Positions 16,877 to 24,834 of a DNA stretch of 64,000 bases are shown here, in pieces. Below the pieces are notes generated by a model, which was not told the origin of the DNA, did not search any database, and saw only the letters and a program-made list of their open reading frames with translations. The DNA lies in assembly GCA_963710865.1 (NCBI GenBank), contig CAVQBR010000002.1:1-64000 (forward strand), in the 5' to 3' direction. Origin of the DNA: PRDV01 sp963710865 (GTDB taxonomy: Bacteria > Babelota > Babeliae > Babelales > Babelaceae). A program made the position numbers and the translations under genes. Every line of letters begins with the position of its first letter. Positions within the stretch are counted from its first letter, which is position 1.

Positions 16877-19390
16877 CTACGCTTTGCCAGCGCGTTGTTT
16901 TCGAAGCCTCTCCTGGAGAGATTCTTTTACTACCTCCTGTGATTTTCCTTGATTCTGAAAGCTAGCTGAATTCATCTTCTTTGCAAGAGTGCTTGCTATC
17001 GAAGGTGCTGCATCTACGCTTCCGCAAAATTGTCCCGGCGGATTTGTTCCAGGCAAATATGCTGGTGCTAAAGGCCAGTTGAATCTTAGAGCTTGATTGT
17101 GACTTCCAAGCTTCAATGGTGTGTTATACAGGAACTGAACTATAGCATCGCCTCCAGAAGTACCTGGAAGAAGAGCATAGACTATCGCTGTACTCACATC
17201 TGTAATAGACATCTGGCCAAATGGATCACTGTCTGCCACATTTAAAGGAGCGAAGTAATTCCATGAAGTCTGATCTCGACTTCCAAGAAGAACAGTTACA
17301 ACCGGAATACCAGCCTTGAAAGCTGCCTTAAGATTAGCATACGTCAAAGCAGAAAGCTTAATTCCTTCCAAGGGATTATAGCTCGTATCAGCAGTAATGG
17401 TGATATCAAAAACGGGACAAGAATCAAAGCCAAGATTATCAATCTCACCTGCTGTATCCTGATACGCAAACTCGCCAAGAACCATCACCGCTACGGAATT
17501 GGATGGGTAGGTTTGAGTCCTATCAAAAACTACAGGATTAACACCGATGTTATGGAAGCCATCAAGAATCGTACTAGCTCCACCTATAACATTGTTTGTC
17601 CCAGGCAGAGGGATTTTTAATGAGCGAAGATTCTCGAACAGTTGATTAACATTAACAGCATCGGGTGCGATAGGAACATTGACCACATTATTGGCAATGG
17701 TTCTGTCCCCTGTAACACCAAAGGTAGAGCTAAAGATACTCCAACCACCGCAAAGTAGTCCTATGTCATCATAAAATGCATTCCATTGAACCTTGCCATT
17801 ACTATCAGGAATATCGCTCTCACGGCCTAAAAGCAAGATCGGACTATTTAAAGATGGTATGATAGGCTGAGTTGCGAGGAGCATTCCTTGATTTTGTGCA
17901 GGTAACGTATAAATGAGGGACTTAAAGGCTTGATTAAAGGCATCAAGAACCGCAGCTTCAGGGAAATGCGCTTTCTTGATACGAGGTGCATCCTTGTCAA
18001 ATAGTCCAGCCACTACTTTCACAGCAAGGACGTGAGAAACGGCATCATCGATTCGAGAAAGTTCCACGGTGTTCTTAATGTAATCACGCAATTGATAGTA
18101 AAATTCAACATTATCTATAGGAAAACCGAAATCACTTGCACGAAACCGTTGTAGCATAAGATCGCCACCGAGGCTAATAAAATAAGCCCAGGTTGCGTAA
18201 TAGCTTTCTGGTGTCGGGAAAGGAGGAAAAATATCCTCAGCTAAAGGGCTTTCGGAGTTTGATAAAATTATACCTCGGTGATTAAGAGCGACACCTGGAA
18301 ACTTAGATGGTGATGCTCGAAGTATTTCATAGAGTTGCGGGTTAAAAGTCGAGCCTATAGCGTAAGGAGGCTGACCTGTATTCGCGACCTGGTTATATTG
18401 CTCGAAATTGAAGCTCATCATGACAACCCCAGTTTCCTCTTGAATACCCGAGGCAAATCCCGCTCCATTATTCTCAAAGAAGGTGTTAAAATCTCCGGTA
18501 CCAGAAGTCGGAATCACTGCATTACCCAGATCTATGACATTTCCTCCATTGAGAGGACTATTTGTTAAAACTGCTGAACCATCGCCAAGGAAATGCTTTG
18601 TCGATGCTATAAGACCGCTGATAAATCGGCGAGATTCACCTTTTACACAGACAGTTTCAATGCTTTGAAGACCTCGAACAAATCCGGCGCAAAAGCGTGC
18701 AACTTTTTCTGACCTGTCACTCGCCGCTTCAAAAACTCGACCAAATCTTCGGTTAAAAGCGGTAATTGCTGTTGGCGCAAAAGAAAGATTAATACCAGTC
18801 TCCTGCGCTGCAAAGGCGATCCATTGAGCTTCTTTGAAGGCAATCTCTTCTATTTCATCATTGGAAATAGTCTGAAAACTATGAGCTTGTGGAAACTGGA
18901 CACTTTCATTTGCTGAAACTGCATGAGTAAAATCTGTCCCAAAGAACAAAGGAATCTTTGTATTAGCAAAGCCATTGATAGTATCAATCTGCTTCTTTCG
19001 GGCTTCACGTGTATTTGTTATAAGAGTATTATCCCCGCCGGGAACACCAGGACCAAACGGAGTTCCAAAAAATGAAAATCCGCCTATATTATTCGTAGTA
19101 GCATATACATAAGCAGGTTGGTTAACCGGATCGTTCGGAACTGGATTAGGAGAACCTTGCAAAAAGAATAGCTGGTTGACTTTGTCGTCTAAGGTCATTC
19201 CGGCCATAATGCTTTTTACCTTTTTCAAGACCCATTCCTGCTCGTAGATACTAGAAGATTGCTCTTGAGATTTAACGTGCGCATGCTTTGCTCTCTCATG
19301 CTGTTTTTTTGCTGGGGCACGCGACGTGCCAAGCAAACTACCGATTGAAAAGAGACTAAGTAGTAATGAAAAATTAAAATATGAGTTCAT
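16877..19390 (-). CDS. Exported glycoside hydrolase family 3-like protein with altered nucleophile site
   Basis: This 837-residue protein has a signal peptide (1-22), a charged linker and a GH3 barrel: the MTLDDKVNQLF start motif (65-75), the KHFLGDGSA substrate-site motif (265-273), and a C-terminal alpha/beta sandwich. GH3 enzymes are beta-glucosidases, N-acetylglucosaminidases and relatives. The usual nucleophile motif, Ser-Asp-Trp-like after a hydrophobic strand, reads GIILSNSES here, with Asn at about 378 in place of Asp. Unless another Asp takes over, it is a non-hydrolytic binder or pseudoenzyme. It lies downstream of a beta-helix gene (19547-21676) on the same strand with a hairpin in between. 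A truncated copy of its 5' end is at 13569-13781. Confidence 0.82.
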   Translation of the reverse strand: MNSYFNFSLLLSLFSIGSLLGTSRAPAKKQHERAKHAHVKSQEQSSSIYEQEWVLKKVKSIMAGMTLDDKVNQLFFLQGSPNPVPNDPVNQPAYVYATTNNIGGFSFFGTPFGPGVPGGDNTLITNTREARKKQIDTINGFANTKIPLFFGTDFTHAVSANESVQFPQAHSFQTISNDEIEEIAFKEAQWIAFAAQETGINLSFAPTAITAFNRRFGRVFEAASDRSEKVARFCAGFVRGLQSIETVCVKGESRRFISGLIASTKHFLGDGSAVLTNSPLNGGNVIDLGNAVIPTSGTGDFNTFFENNGAGFASGIQEETGVVMMSFNFEQYNQVANTGQPPYAIGSTFNPQLYEILRASPSKFPGVALNHRGIILSNSESPLAEDIFPPFPTPESYYATWAYFISLGGDLMLQRFRASDFGFPIDNVEFYYQLRDYIKNTVELSRIDDAVSHVLAVKVVAGLFDKDAPRIKKAHFPEAAVLDAFNQAFKSLIYTLPAQNQGMLLATQPIIPSLNSPILLLGRESDIPDSNGKVQWNAFYDDIGLLCGGWSIFSSTFGVTGDRTIANNVVNVPIAPDAVNVNQLFENLRSLKIPLPGTNNVIGGASTILDGFHNIGVNPVVFDRTQTYPSNSVAVMVLGEFAYQDTAGEIDNLGFDSCPVFDITITADTSYNPLEGIKLSALTYANLKAAFKAGIPVVTVLLGSRDQTSWNYFAPLNVADSDPFGQMSITDVSTAIVYALLPGTSGGDAIVQFLYNTPLKLGSHNQALRFNWPLAPAYLPGTNPPGQFCGSVDAAPSIASTLAKKMNSASFQNQGKSQEVVKESLQERLRKQRAGKA

Positions 19391-19485
19391 TAAAAATTCC
19401 TTTTTTTAAATAGTACTGTTTTAGATGGAGCCACTCAGGGCCGATTTTCTTGAAAACTGTTTTGTTCTTGTAGTGGCCCGAGGCC

Positions 19486-19505
19486 GGGAGCGCTTGAGCG
19501 CTCCC
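19486..19505 (-). terminator. Hairpin after the beta-helix gene (copy B)
   Basis: The same GGGAGCGC-TTGA-GCGCTCCC stem-loop as in copy A lies between the beta-helix gene and the GH3-like gene. It could end the first transcript or reduce read-through to the second gene. Confidence 0.5.
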
Positions 19506-19546
19506 CAACCCGACCATGATTTATAATCTGGTTAAACTAATCCTCC

Positions 19547-21676
19547 TTAAGGAACAATAGCAAGATTCAGAGCCCCTATGGTCGTAGGTAACATCGTTGA
19601 AGTGGCTGTCACAATATTGTCTAAAGGCACACCGGCATAATTTCCGCCGAGGTTGTTATAGGCAATATTTTCCGTCACTAATTTAGGATTCATTTTGACA
19701 GCAGATACATCAAAACCAACGAGAGAGTTTTGATCAGCTTCATTACGCTTGACGACTAACCCGGCAATATCATTATTTACAAACAAGCCATTTTGATTAT
19801 AGGCTAGTGTACAATCTTGAATTAAAACATTCATCGCTGGCGCTCGAGATGGAATAGCTCGGATAACAATGCCACCGTTGGCTACAGCAGGTTGATCATC
19901 TGAACCATTACCATTTGCAATACAATGATCATAGGTAATGTTTTGGGTAATTCCTTCAGCAAATGCTGTGTTAACAAGAAATCCGCTGGCTATAACACTA
20001 ATATCTTTTTGTTGCGCATTACCATTAGCAATACAATTTCTGAAAATTACATTGCTCGTAAATGTGCGAACATAAAAGCCTGTCGCCGTAGTTTGAAATC
20101 CATCATTACCATTTCTTTCAGCAGTACAACGTAAAAATGTTATATCCGCGGATTGGCCGCCAGGAGTTTCTCCCTGAACATTGAAACCTGCACTTGAAAA
20201 ACCATTGGCATTAGTGGAAAAATTTCCACTTGAATTACAATCTGAGACTCTAGCTCCTGCGGTAAAGAAAAAAACGAATCCATCTACATCAAATAACCCG
20301 CCCTGATTATTTAGACTATTGCAATTTTCGACAACGACATCTAAATCTTGGTAAAAGGGCTGAGGACCAATTCCTACACATACCCCAGCTGTTTCTGGAA
20401 TACTACCACTAAAATGAAGGCCATCACAAATGTGTGCAGTACTTATATTTCGACAAAACGTACAGTTGCGCCACGTGATATTATGGGCACCATCATGATC
20501 GGCACCTAACACGCCTGCTGAATTAAAATTGTCATCGACAGTGCAACTTTCGAGAACATAATTCTGTACCTCATTAAGAGTAATTCCAGACACGATTTGG
20601 AACAAACCAACAATCGCCGTTGGATTTAATAGGTTTTCATAATCGCCCACAGTGCGATCAAAATGGCAATTTCTGACCGTTCCATCGGATCCAACGGGAA
20701 ACTCAAAAGTGTTGGGTAAATCGCCCGGAATTGGCAAGAAAAATCCTAGGATAAGACCATTTGAAGTGTTTTCAACGAAAGAACAATCGTCGATTTGAAC
20801 TCCAAAGGTCATTACAATCTGTGAGCCAAAAATGCATCGTTTTGCGTTGACATGATTCAAAACTAAATTGGTAACATGATTGTTCTTATCCGTTCCAAAG
20901 AACGCCAACCCTGTTGGCTCCCCTTCACCAACATAGATCCCTCCAGTTATCAATGCACAGCCAATGTCAGCGCAATCTGCAGGAAGCAGATCATTCGTTA
21001 GAATAGGCGCTACTGTTTGTGTTACCGTAACATTCTCAAGGGTAATCGCGTCAGTGCGACCAAGTACACGGATTCCTGCTAGAGTAAAATCACGAATCTG
21101 AGCGATGTCACGAGAACCGGTAATCTTAACATTATGAACATCACGAGCAATAGCAATACCATATACCCCGGTTTGTGGTTTCTGCAAATCTTGCTGTAAT
21201 GTATAAACATCTAGGTCTAAGACAACATTAGAAGCTGTAATGGTTATAGCTTGAACATTCTGCTTAGTTGGCCTAAATGTGATAGTTTCACCCAAGCGAT
21301 ATTTACCAGGCTTATCAATAATAATACCGTTTCTACCCTTGTCGCGAAAATCACATTCAGTAATTATTGTGCTCCCATCACAATTCTTATGTTTCTTCTC
21401 CTCTAAAGGAACTGCGCATCGAGAGGGAACTTGAATTGGTGAGCAGGGAACTGTTGCTTTAAAACCGGGCAATTGGCGCAAATAATGGAATTTCCAGCGA
21501 TCAATTTTATGGTGAATCCCTGGTAGATCCTTATTTGCTACTTTAAACTCGTCAAGACGCTTGAGGGCCTCAGTCGGCTGCAATGATTCACATTTTGCCA
21601 GACATCCAGATGGAATGAGATTAATCGCAATAACACTCGTAAATAGAAAGTTTTGTTTAATTTTAAAAAAAGTCAT
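19547..21676 (-). CDS. Exported parallel beta-helix repeat protein, copy B
   Basis: This 709-residue protein is the paralogue of 13936-16077. The signal peptide and the first roughly 400 residues are almost identical. The C-terminal third differs at many positions and has small indels (TAFAEG and RAIPSRAP segments), while the core repeat consensus is kept. The fold is a pectin-lyase-like right-handed beta helix with repeated Asn/Cys ladders. No glycan-cleaving residues can be assigned. Divergence concentrated at the distal end of the helix would fit diversification of a binding surface. Confidence 0.8.
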   Translation of the reverse strand: MTFFKIKQNFLFTSVIAINLIPSGCLAKCESLQPTEALKRLDEFKVANKDLPGIHHKIDRWKFHYLRQLPGFKATVPCSPIQVPSRCAVPLEEKKHKNCDGSTIITECDFRDKGRNGIIIDKPGKYRLGETITFRPTKQNVQAITITASNVVLDLDVYTLQQDLQKPQTGVYGIAIARDVHNVKITGSRDIAQIRDFTLAGIRVLGRTDAITLENVTVTQTVAPILTNDLLPADCADIGCALITGGIYVGEGEPTGLAFFGTDKNNHVTNLVLNHVNAKRCIFGSQIVMTFGVQIDDCSFVENTSNGLILGFFLPIPGDLPNTFEFPVGSDGTVRNCHFDRTVGDYENLLNPTAIVGLFQIVSGITLNEVQNYVLESCTVDDNFNSAGVLGADHDGAHNITWRNCTFCRNISTAHICDGLHFSGSIPETAGVCVGIGPQPFYQDLDVVVENCNSLNNQGGLFDVDGFVFFFTAGARVSDCNSSGNFSTNANGFSSAGFNVQGETPGGQSADITFLRCTAERNGNDGFQTTATGFYVRTFTSNVIFRNCIANGNAQQKDISVIASGFLVNTAFAEGITQNITYDHCIANGNGSDDQPAVANGGIVIRAIPSRAPAMNVLIQDCTLAYNQNGLFVNNDIAGLVVKRNEADQNSLVGFDVSAVKMNPKLVTENIAYNNLGGNYAGVPLDNIVTATSTMLPTTIGALNLAIVP

Positions 21677-21891
21677 ACTAATCCTTTATTGGAACTCATT
21701 AATAACGACCGTTATAGTTTACAGTTCGTTATACCATTATACTCACTTAACTTTAGAACACATGTTTGTACCTCATACCATAGAGCACACACTCCTTTGT
21801 TTGTTAATGATCTCGAAAAACTACATTCACTAAGAATGATAGTAGAAGTTTCATGTTCAAAAGATCAAGAGTTTAGTGATTTTCTGCTCAA

Positions 21892-22412
21892 TTCAATTTC
21901 ACTGTGCAGGAAGGCTATAAACGCGGCATTTGTTTTGGACGATATACTCAGAGGTAGCTGCAACGTATTGAGTAAATGAGAAGCTCAGCTTAAATCATTA
22001 TTTGCAAAGATCTTCAAGTAAGCAGTTCTAAGCATACAAAGAGCCTCTAACAAGTGGCGCCAGAGATCTGAGGCTAAGCACCGCATGAATGGAGCGTTAC
22101 GAGATTCTTCATCGATGATATCTGTGCCTGCATCGTTCAGGCTCTTGTTTAACCAAATCTAACGATGGGAAATTCCTTATGAGAAAAAAGGATTTCGCTA
22201 AATTGCTTCATGCAATAAACCCCTGTCTTTGCTTCTTTTTTAGCGTATTTCAAGCCAGAAAAGAAAATGTACTGCTTTCTGGCCGTATTATTTTTGCTGC
22301 GGAAGATCGGATAACTGGGAGCGCTTAAACGCTCTTATTGCAAAGCATTCATAAAGAAACAGAGTATCATGCGCAATTTTGTGCTATGCTTTACCATGAA
22401 TGAGAAATCCTT
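21892..22412. other. Intergenic region, no gene; degenerate copies of neighbouring gaps
   Basis: No open frame resembles a gene. Short blocks resemble the gap at 16.3-16.6 kb (AAGCATACAAAGAG; TTCATCGATGATATC) and the gap at 12.55-12.72 kb (AAGGATTTCGCTAAATTG). GAGCG-CTTAAA-CGCTC near 22321-22336 is a diverged form of the GGGAGCGC hairpin. The region appears to be an old, decayed version of the flank of the duplicated block. Confidence 0.45.
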
Positions 22413-22715
22413 TTATTTCTTTTCAATCGACTGAACGGTAAGTCCTAAGCCAACAGCACTGAGTATGGGAATTAAGCTTGAAAAAGTTGGATTACCGTTT
22501 TCTGAAAGGATACGGTAGAGATTTTCGCGATTGAGTTTCGTTTTTTTTGCTATATCTGATACCGAAGACTGTGCCTCAATTACATCACGCAAGGCAAGTA
22601 AGAAAACTTTCATATCTCCATCCGCCAATGCTGCATTAATGTAAGCTTGTGCCTCTGCTGGGTCCCGTAATGCTTTATTCAAAACTTCTTCGTAAGGGAC
22701 TGATCGTTTAGTCAT
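22413..22715 (-). CDS. Antitoxin of a RelE/HigB-like toxin-antitoxin pair (COG3636-like)
   Basis: This 100-residue helix-turn-helix protein has the features of the 'addiction module antidote' family: an N-terminal linker (LNKALRDPAEAQAYINAAL), then a Cro/C1-like HTH (VSDIAKKTKLNRENLYRILSENGNPTFSSLIPILSAVGLGL). It should bind and neutralise the toxin encoded just upstream and repress the operon. Its start overlaps the toxin's 3' end by 8 bp, so the order is toxin first, as in higBA-type loci. Confidence 0.9.
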   Translation of the reverse strand: MTKRSVPYEEVLNKALRDPAEAQAYINAALADGDMKVFLLALRDVIEAQSSVSDIAKKTKLNRENLYRILSENGNPTFSSLIPILSAVGLGLTVQSIEKK

Positions 22716-23043
22716 CTCTTTTCTCCTTATAATCTAACCAATATTGACGGGCCTTCAAGATGTCTCTTTCCTGACTACGTTTCAAACCGCCCAATAAGAT
22801 GACAATAGTCTCATCATTGCTCATTCCATAATATATTCTATAACCAGGACCGAAATCTATAATTATCTCTGACATTCTCCAACATCCTTTTATAGGCTTA
22901 CATGCCCCAAAATTTCCAACTCTAATTCTATTGAGTCTTGTTCTTATAATCGCTCTTGTACCAACTTCGAGTCGATCTAACCAATCTGAATACGGTTGCT
23001 TTCCGGAAGCTGTTCTGTAAATCTCTATTTCTACGACTTTCAT
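22708..23043 (-). CDS. RelE/HigB-like toxin (COG3657-type addiction module killer protein)
   Basis: This 111-residue protein matches the RelE-superfamily addiction-module killer family: a start of the form EIYRTASGKQPYSDWLDRL, a central strand pair with RIRVGNFG, GCWRMSEIIIDFGPGYRIYY and a C-terminal IVILLGGLKRSQERDI segment. RelE-type toxins cleave mRNA at the ribosome. The basic residues of the active cleft (R and K in GGLKRSQ) are present, so it looks functional. The antitoxin gene follows with an 8-bp overlap. A promoter with a palindrome sits directly before the ATG. Confidence 0.9.
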   Translation of the reverse strand: MKVVEIEIYRTASGKQPYSDWLDRLEVGTRAIIRTRLNRIRVGNFGACKPIKGCWRMSEIIIDFGPGYRIYYGMSNDETIVILLGGLKRSQERDILKARQYWLDYKEKRDD

Positions 23044-23049
23044 AAAACG

Positions 23050-23078
23050 ATTGTAGCTTAAAAGCTATAGGAAGTCAA
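23050..23078 (-). promoter_or_regulatory. Promoter/operator of the toxin-antitoxin operon, probably giving a leaderless mRNA
   Basis: On the minus strand, TTGACT (23078-23073), a 17-nt spacer and TACAAT (23055-23050) are followed after only 6 nt by the toxin ATG, so the transcript would begin at or next to the start codon. TAGCTT-TT-AAGCTA (23067-23054) is an inverted repeat inside the promoter and a natural operator for the antitoxin. Confidence 0.65.
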
Positions 23079-23223
23079 GGGTCGTCTTCGTGAATGTTGT
23101 AGCAAAGTAATAATTTCTTCGTGAATGAATGAGTAACACCAGAACAAACTACTGCTCATTCAAAATGCTCAAGCGAATCGAATCATACAATATGATGCGC
23201 CATCAAATCGAAACCTAATAGCT

Positions 23224-23240
23224 GGGTGCCAGAGGCACCC
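23224..23240 (-). terminator. Hairpin directly after lysS
   Basis: GGGTGCC-AGA-GGCACCC, a perfect 7-bp stem, begins at the base next to the lysS stop codon. It lacks a following U-tract, so it is a candidate terminator or 3'-end stabiliser. Confidence 0.45.
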
Positions 23241-24731
23241 CTACTTCTTCTTGAGAGTCGGAAATAATATCACTTCTTTGATAGAAGGAGTATTGGTCAA
23301 TATCATCACAAGACGATCAATACCAATCCCTACCCCGACAGCTGGAGGCAACCCATATTCAAGAGCTCGTATATAATCAGCATCAAACTGATGAGCTTCC
23401 TCATCACCCGCTTCATGAGCTTTTAATTGATCAAGAAATCGCTGTGCTTGCTCAAACGGATCATTAAGCTCATTATAACTATTTGCAATCTCCATACCTG
23501 CTATAAAGAGTTCATACCGAGGTGCAATTGTAGGATCTTGTGGATCACGTTTTGCAAGAGGAGACACTTCGATAGGAAAGCCATGGATAAATGTAGGCTG
23601 TATGAGCTGATGCTCAACAAGCTTATCGAAGAGCGCATATATCTTTACGCCAAGAGAAGCATTGGGAGCAATTTTTATGTTGTTTGCAGCCAGCGTCTTA
23701 TCAATTCCTTGGGGACTAAGATCATCTAGATTAAGCCCAGAATACTCGAGGACTGCTTGATAAATCGTCATTCGCCTAAATGCAGAATCGAAATGTATCA
23801 GAGCATCTCCATAGGGCACAACGGGAGTTTTGCAGGCCTTTATCGCAGCTGCACGAAGCATCTCTTCAACAAGGTCCATCGCATACTGATAATCTTCATA
23901 GGCGGTATAAAATTCAAGCATCGTAAATTCTGGATTATGCCGAGTCGATACCCCCTCATTACGGAAGTTTCGGTTAATTTCATAGACTCGTTCAAAGCCG
24001 CCTACAAGTAGTCGCTTGAGATATAATTCTGGCGCTATACGCAAGAAGAAGTCAGAATGCAGAGCATTGTAATGAGTAATGAATGGCTTAGCTGCTGCTC
24101 CTCCCGCAATTGGATGGAGCATCGGTGTTTCAACTTCAAGATAGTGCTTCTCATGTAAGAAGTTACGCAGCTCTTGGATGATAGCACTTCGTTTTATAAA
24201 GCGCTCACGAGTCGCCTCATTCGTCATTAAATCGAGATAGCGCTGTCGGTACTTTTTCTCAATATCTTGGAGGCCATGAAACTTTTCTGGTAAGGGGAAG
24301 AGACATTTGCTCAGTAAGGTAAAGCGATCAACCCTGAGGGTAACTTCTCCCATCTTTGTACGGAAGGAGCCGCCATGAACGAGAATAATATCACCGATAT
24401 CAATGTAGTGTTCAAAAAGCTTAAATTCCTCTTCTCCCAAAATATCGCTTTTTAAATAGAGTTGCAGCTTACCCGTTCCATCTTGAATATGCGCAAAGAT
24501 TGTTTTGCCATGAGTTCGTATTGCGAGTATACGGCCTGCAACAGTATAGGCCTTTTCCTCTTCGTTAAACTCAGCAATAACTTGCGCACAGCGGTTTGGT
24601 ACTTTCTGAAGCTCAGGCCAAGGCTCAATACCACGAGCTCGTAATGCTTCTACTTTTTCAACACGAATTCGATGTTCAGAGGATTCGTCTTCACCCTCTA
24701 CATTGAGCAATTCTTCATCACGATTATGCAT
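23241..24731 (-). CDS. lysS: Lysyl-tRNA synthetase (class II)
   Basis: The enzyme charges tRNA-Lys with lysine. The protein of about 496 residues has an N-terminal OB-fold anticodon-binding domain (YTVAGRILAIRTHGK...) and a class II catalytic core: motif 2 FRNEGVSTRHNPEFTMLEFY and motif 3 GVGIGIDRLVM. I choose the start at 24731 (MHNRDEELL) because AGGTGG lies 6 nt upstream; a longer frame to 24773 has no such signal. The divergent S9 peptidase gene starts about 100 bp away. Confidence 0.96.
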   Translation of the reverse strand: MHNRDEELLNVEGEDESSEHRIRVEKVEALRARGIEPWPELQKVPNRCAQVIAEFNEEEKAYTVAGRILAIRTHGKTIFAHIQDGTGKLQLYLKSDILGEEEFKLFEHYIDIGDIILVHGGSFRTKMGEVTLRVDRFTLLSKCLFPLPEKFHGLQDIEKKYRQRYLDLMTNEATRERFIKRSAIIQELRNFLHEKHYLEVETPMLHPIAGGAAAKPFITHYNALHSDFFLRIAPELYLKRLLVGGFERVYEINRNFRNEGVSTRHNPEFTMLEFYTAYEDYQYAMDLVEEMLRAAAIKACKTPVVPYGDALIHFDSAFRRMTIYQAVLEYSGLNLDDLSPQGIDKTLAANNIKIAPNASLGVKIYALFDKLVEHQLIQPTFIHGFPIEVSPLAKRDPQDPTIAPRYELFIAGMEIANSYNELNDPFEQAQRFLDQLKAHEAGDEEAHQFDADYIRALEYGLPPAVGVGIGIDRLVMILTNTPSIKEVILFPTLKKK

Positions 24732-24834
24732 AATCCACCTAATATATAAACTATTGACAAACCTACCACACAATGGAAACCTAATGGTAGTATTACTTCT
24801 ATTCTAGCCTAAAAACCGAAAACAAGGAAAGATT

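Larger units (their letters stand above)
19191..21891. repeat. 2.7-kb duplicated block, copy B
   Basis: This is the partner of 13582-16280. Here the block continues into a complete GH3-like gene, so this copy probably keeps the ancestral order (beta-helix gene followed by GH3-like gene). The differences fall mainly in the 3' third of the beta-helix gene. Confidence 0.85.

Noticed and set aside
24732..24773. Longer N-terminus for lysS (start at 24773)
   Set aside because: No ribosome site; a good AGGTGG precedes the internal ATG at 24731 and the extra residues do not look like lysyl-tRNA synthetase.
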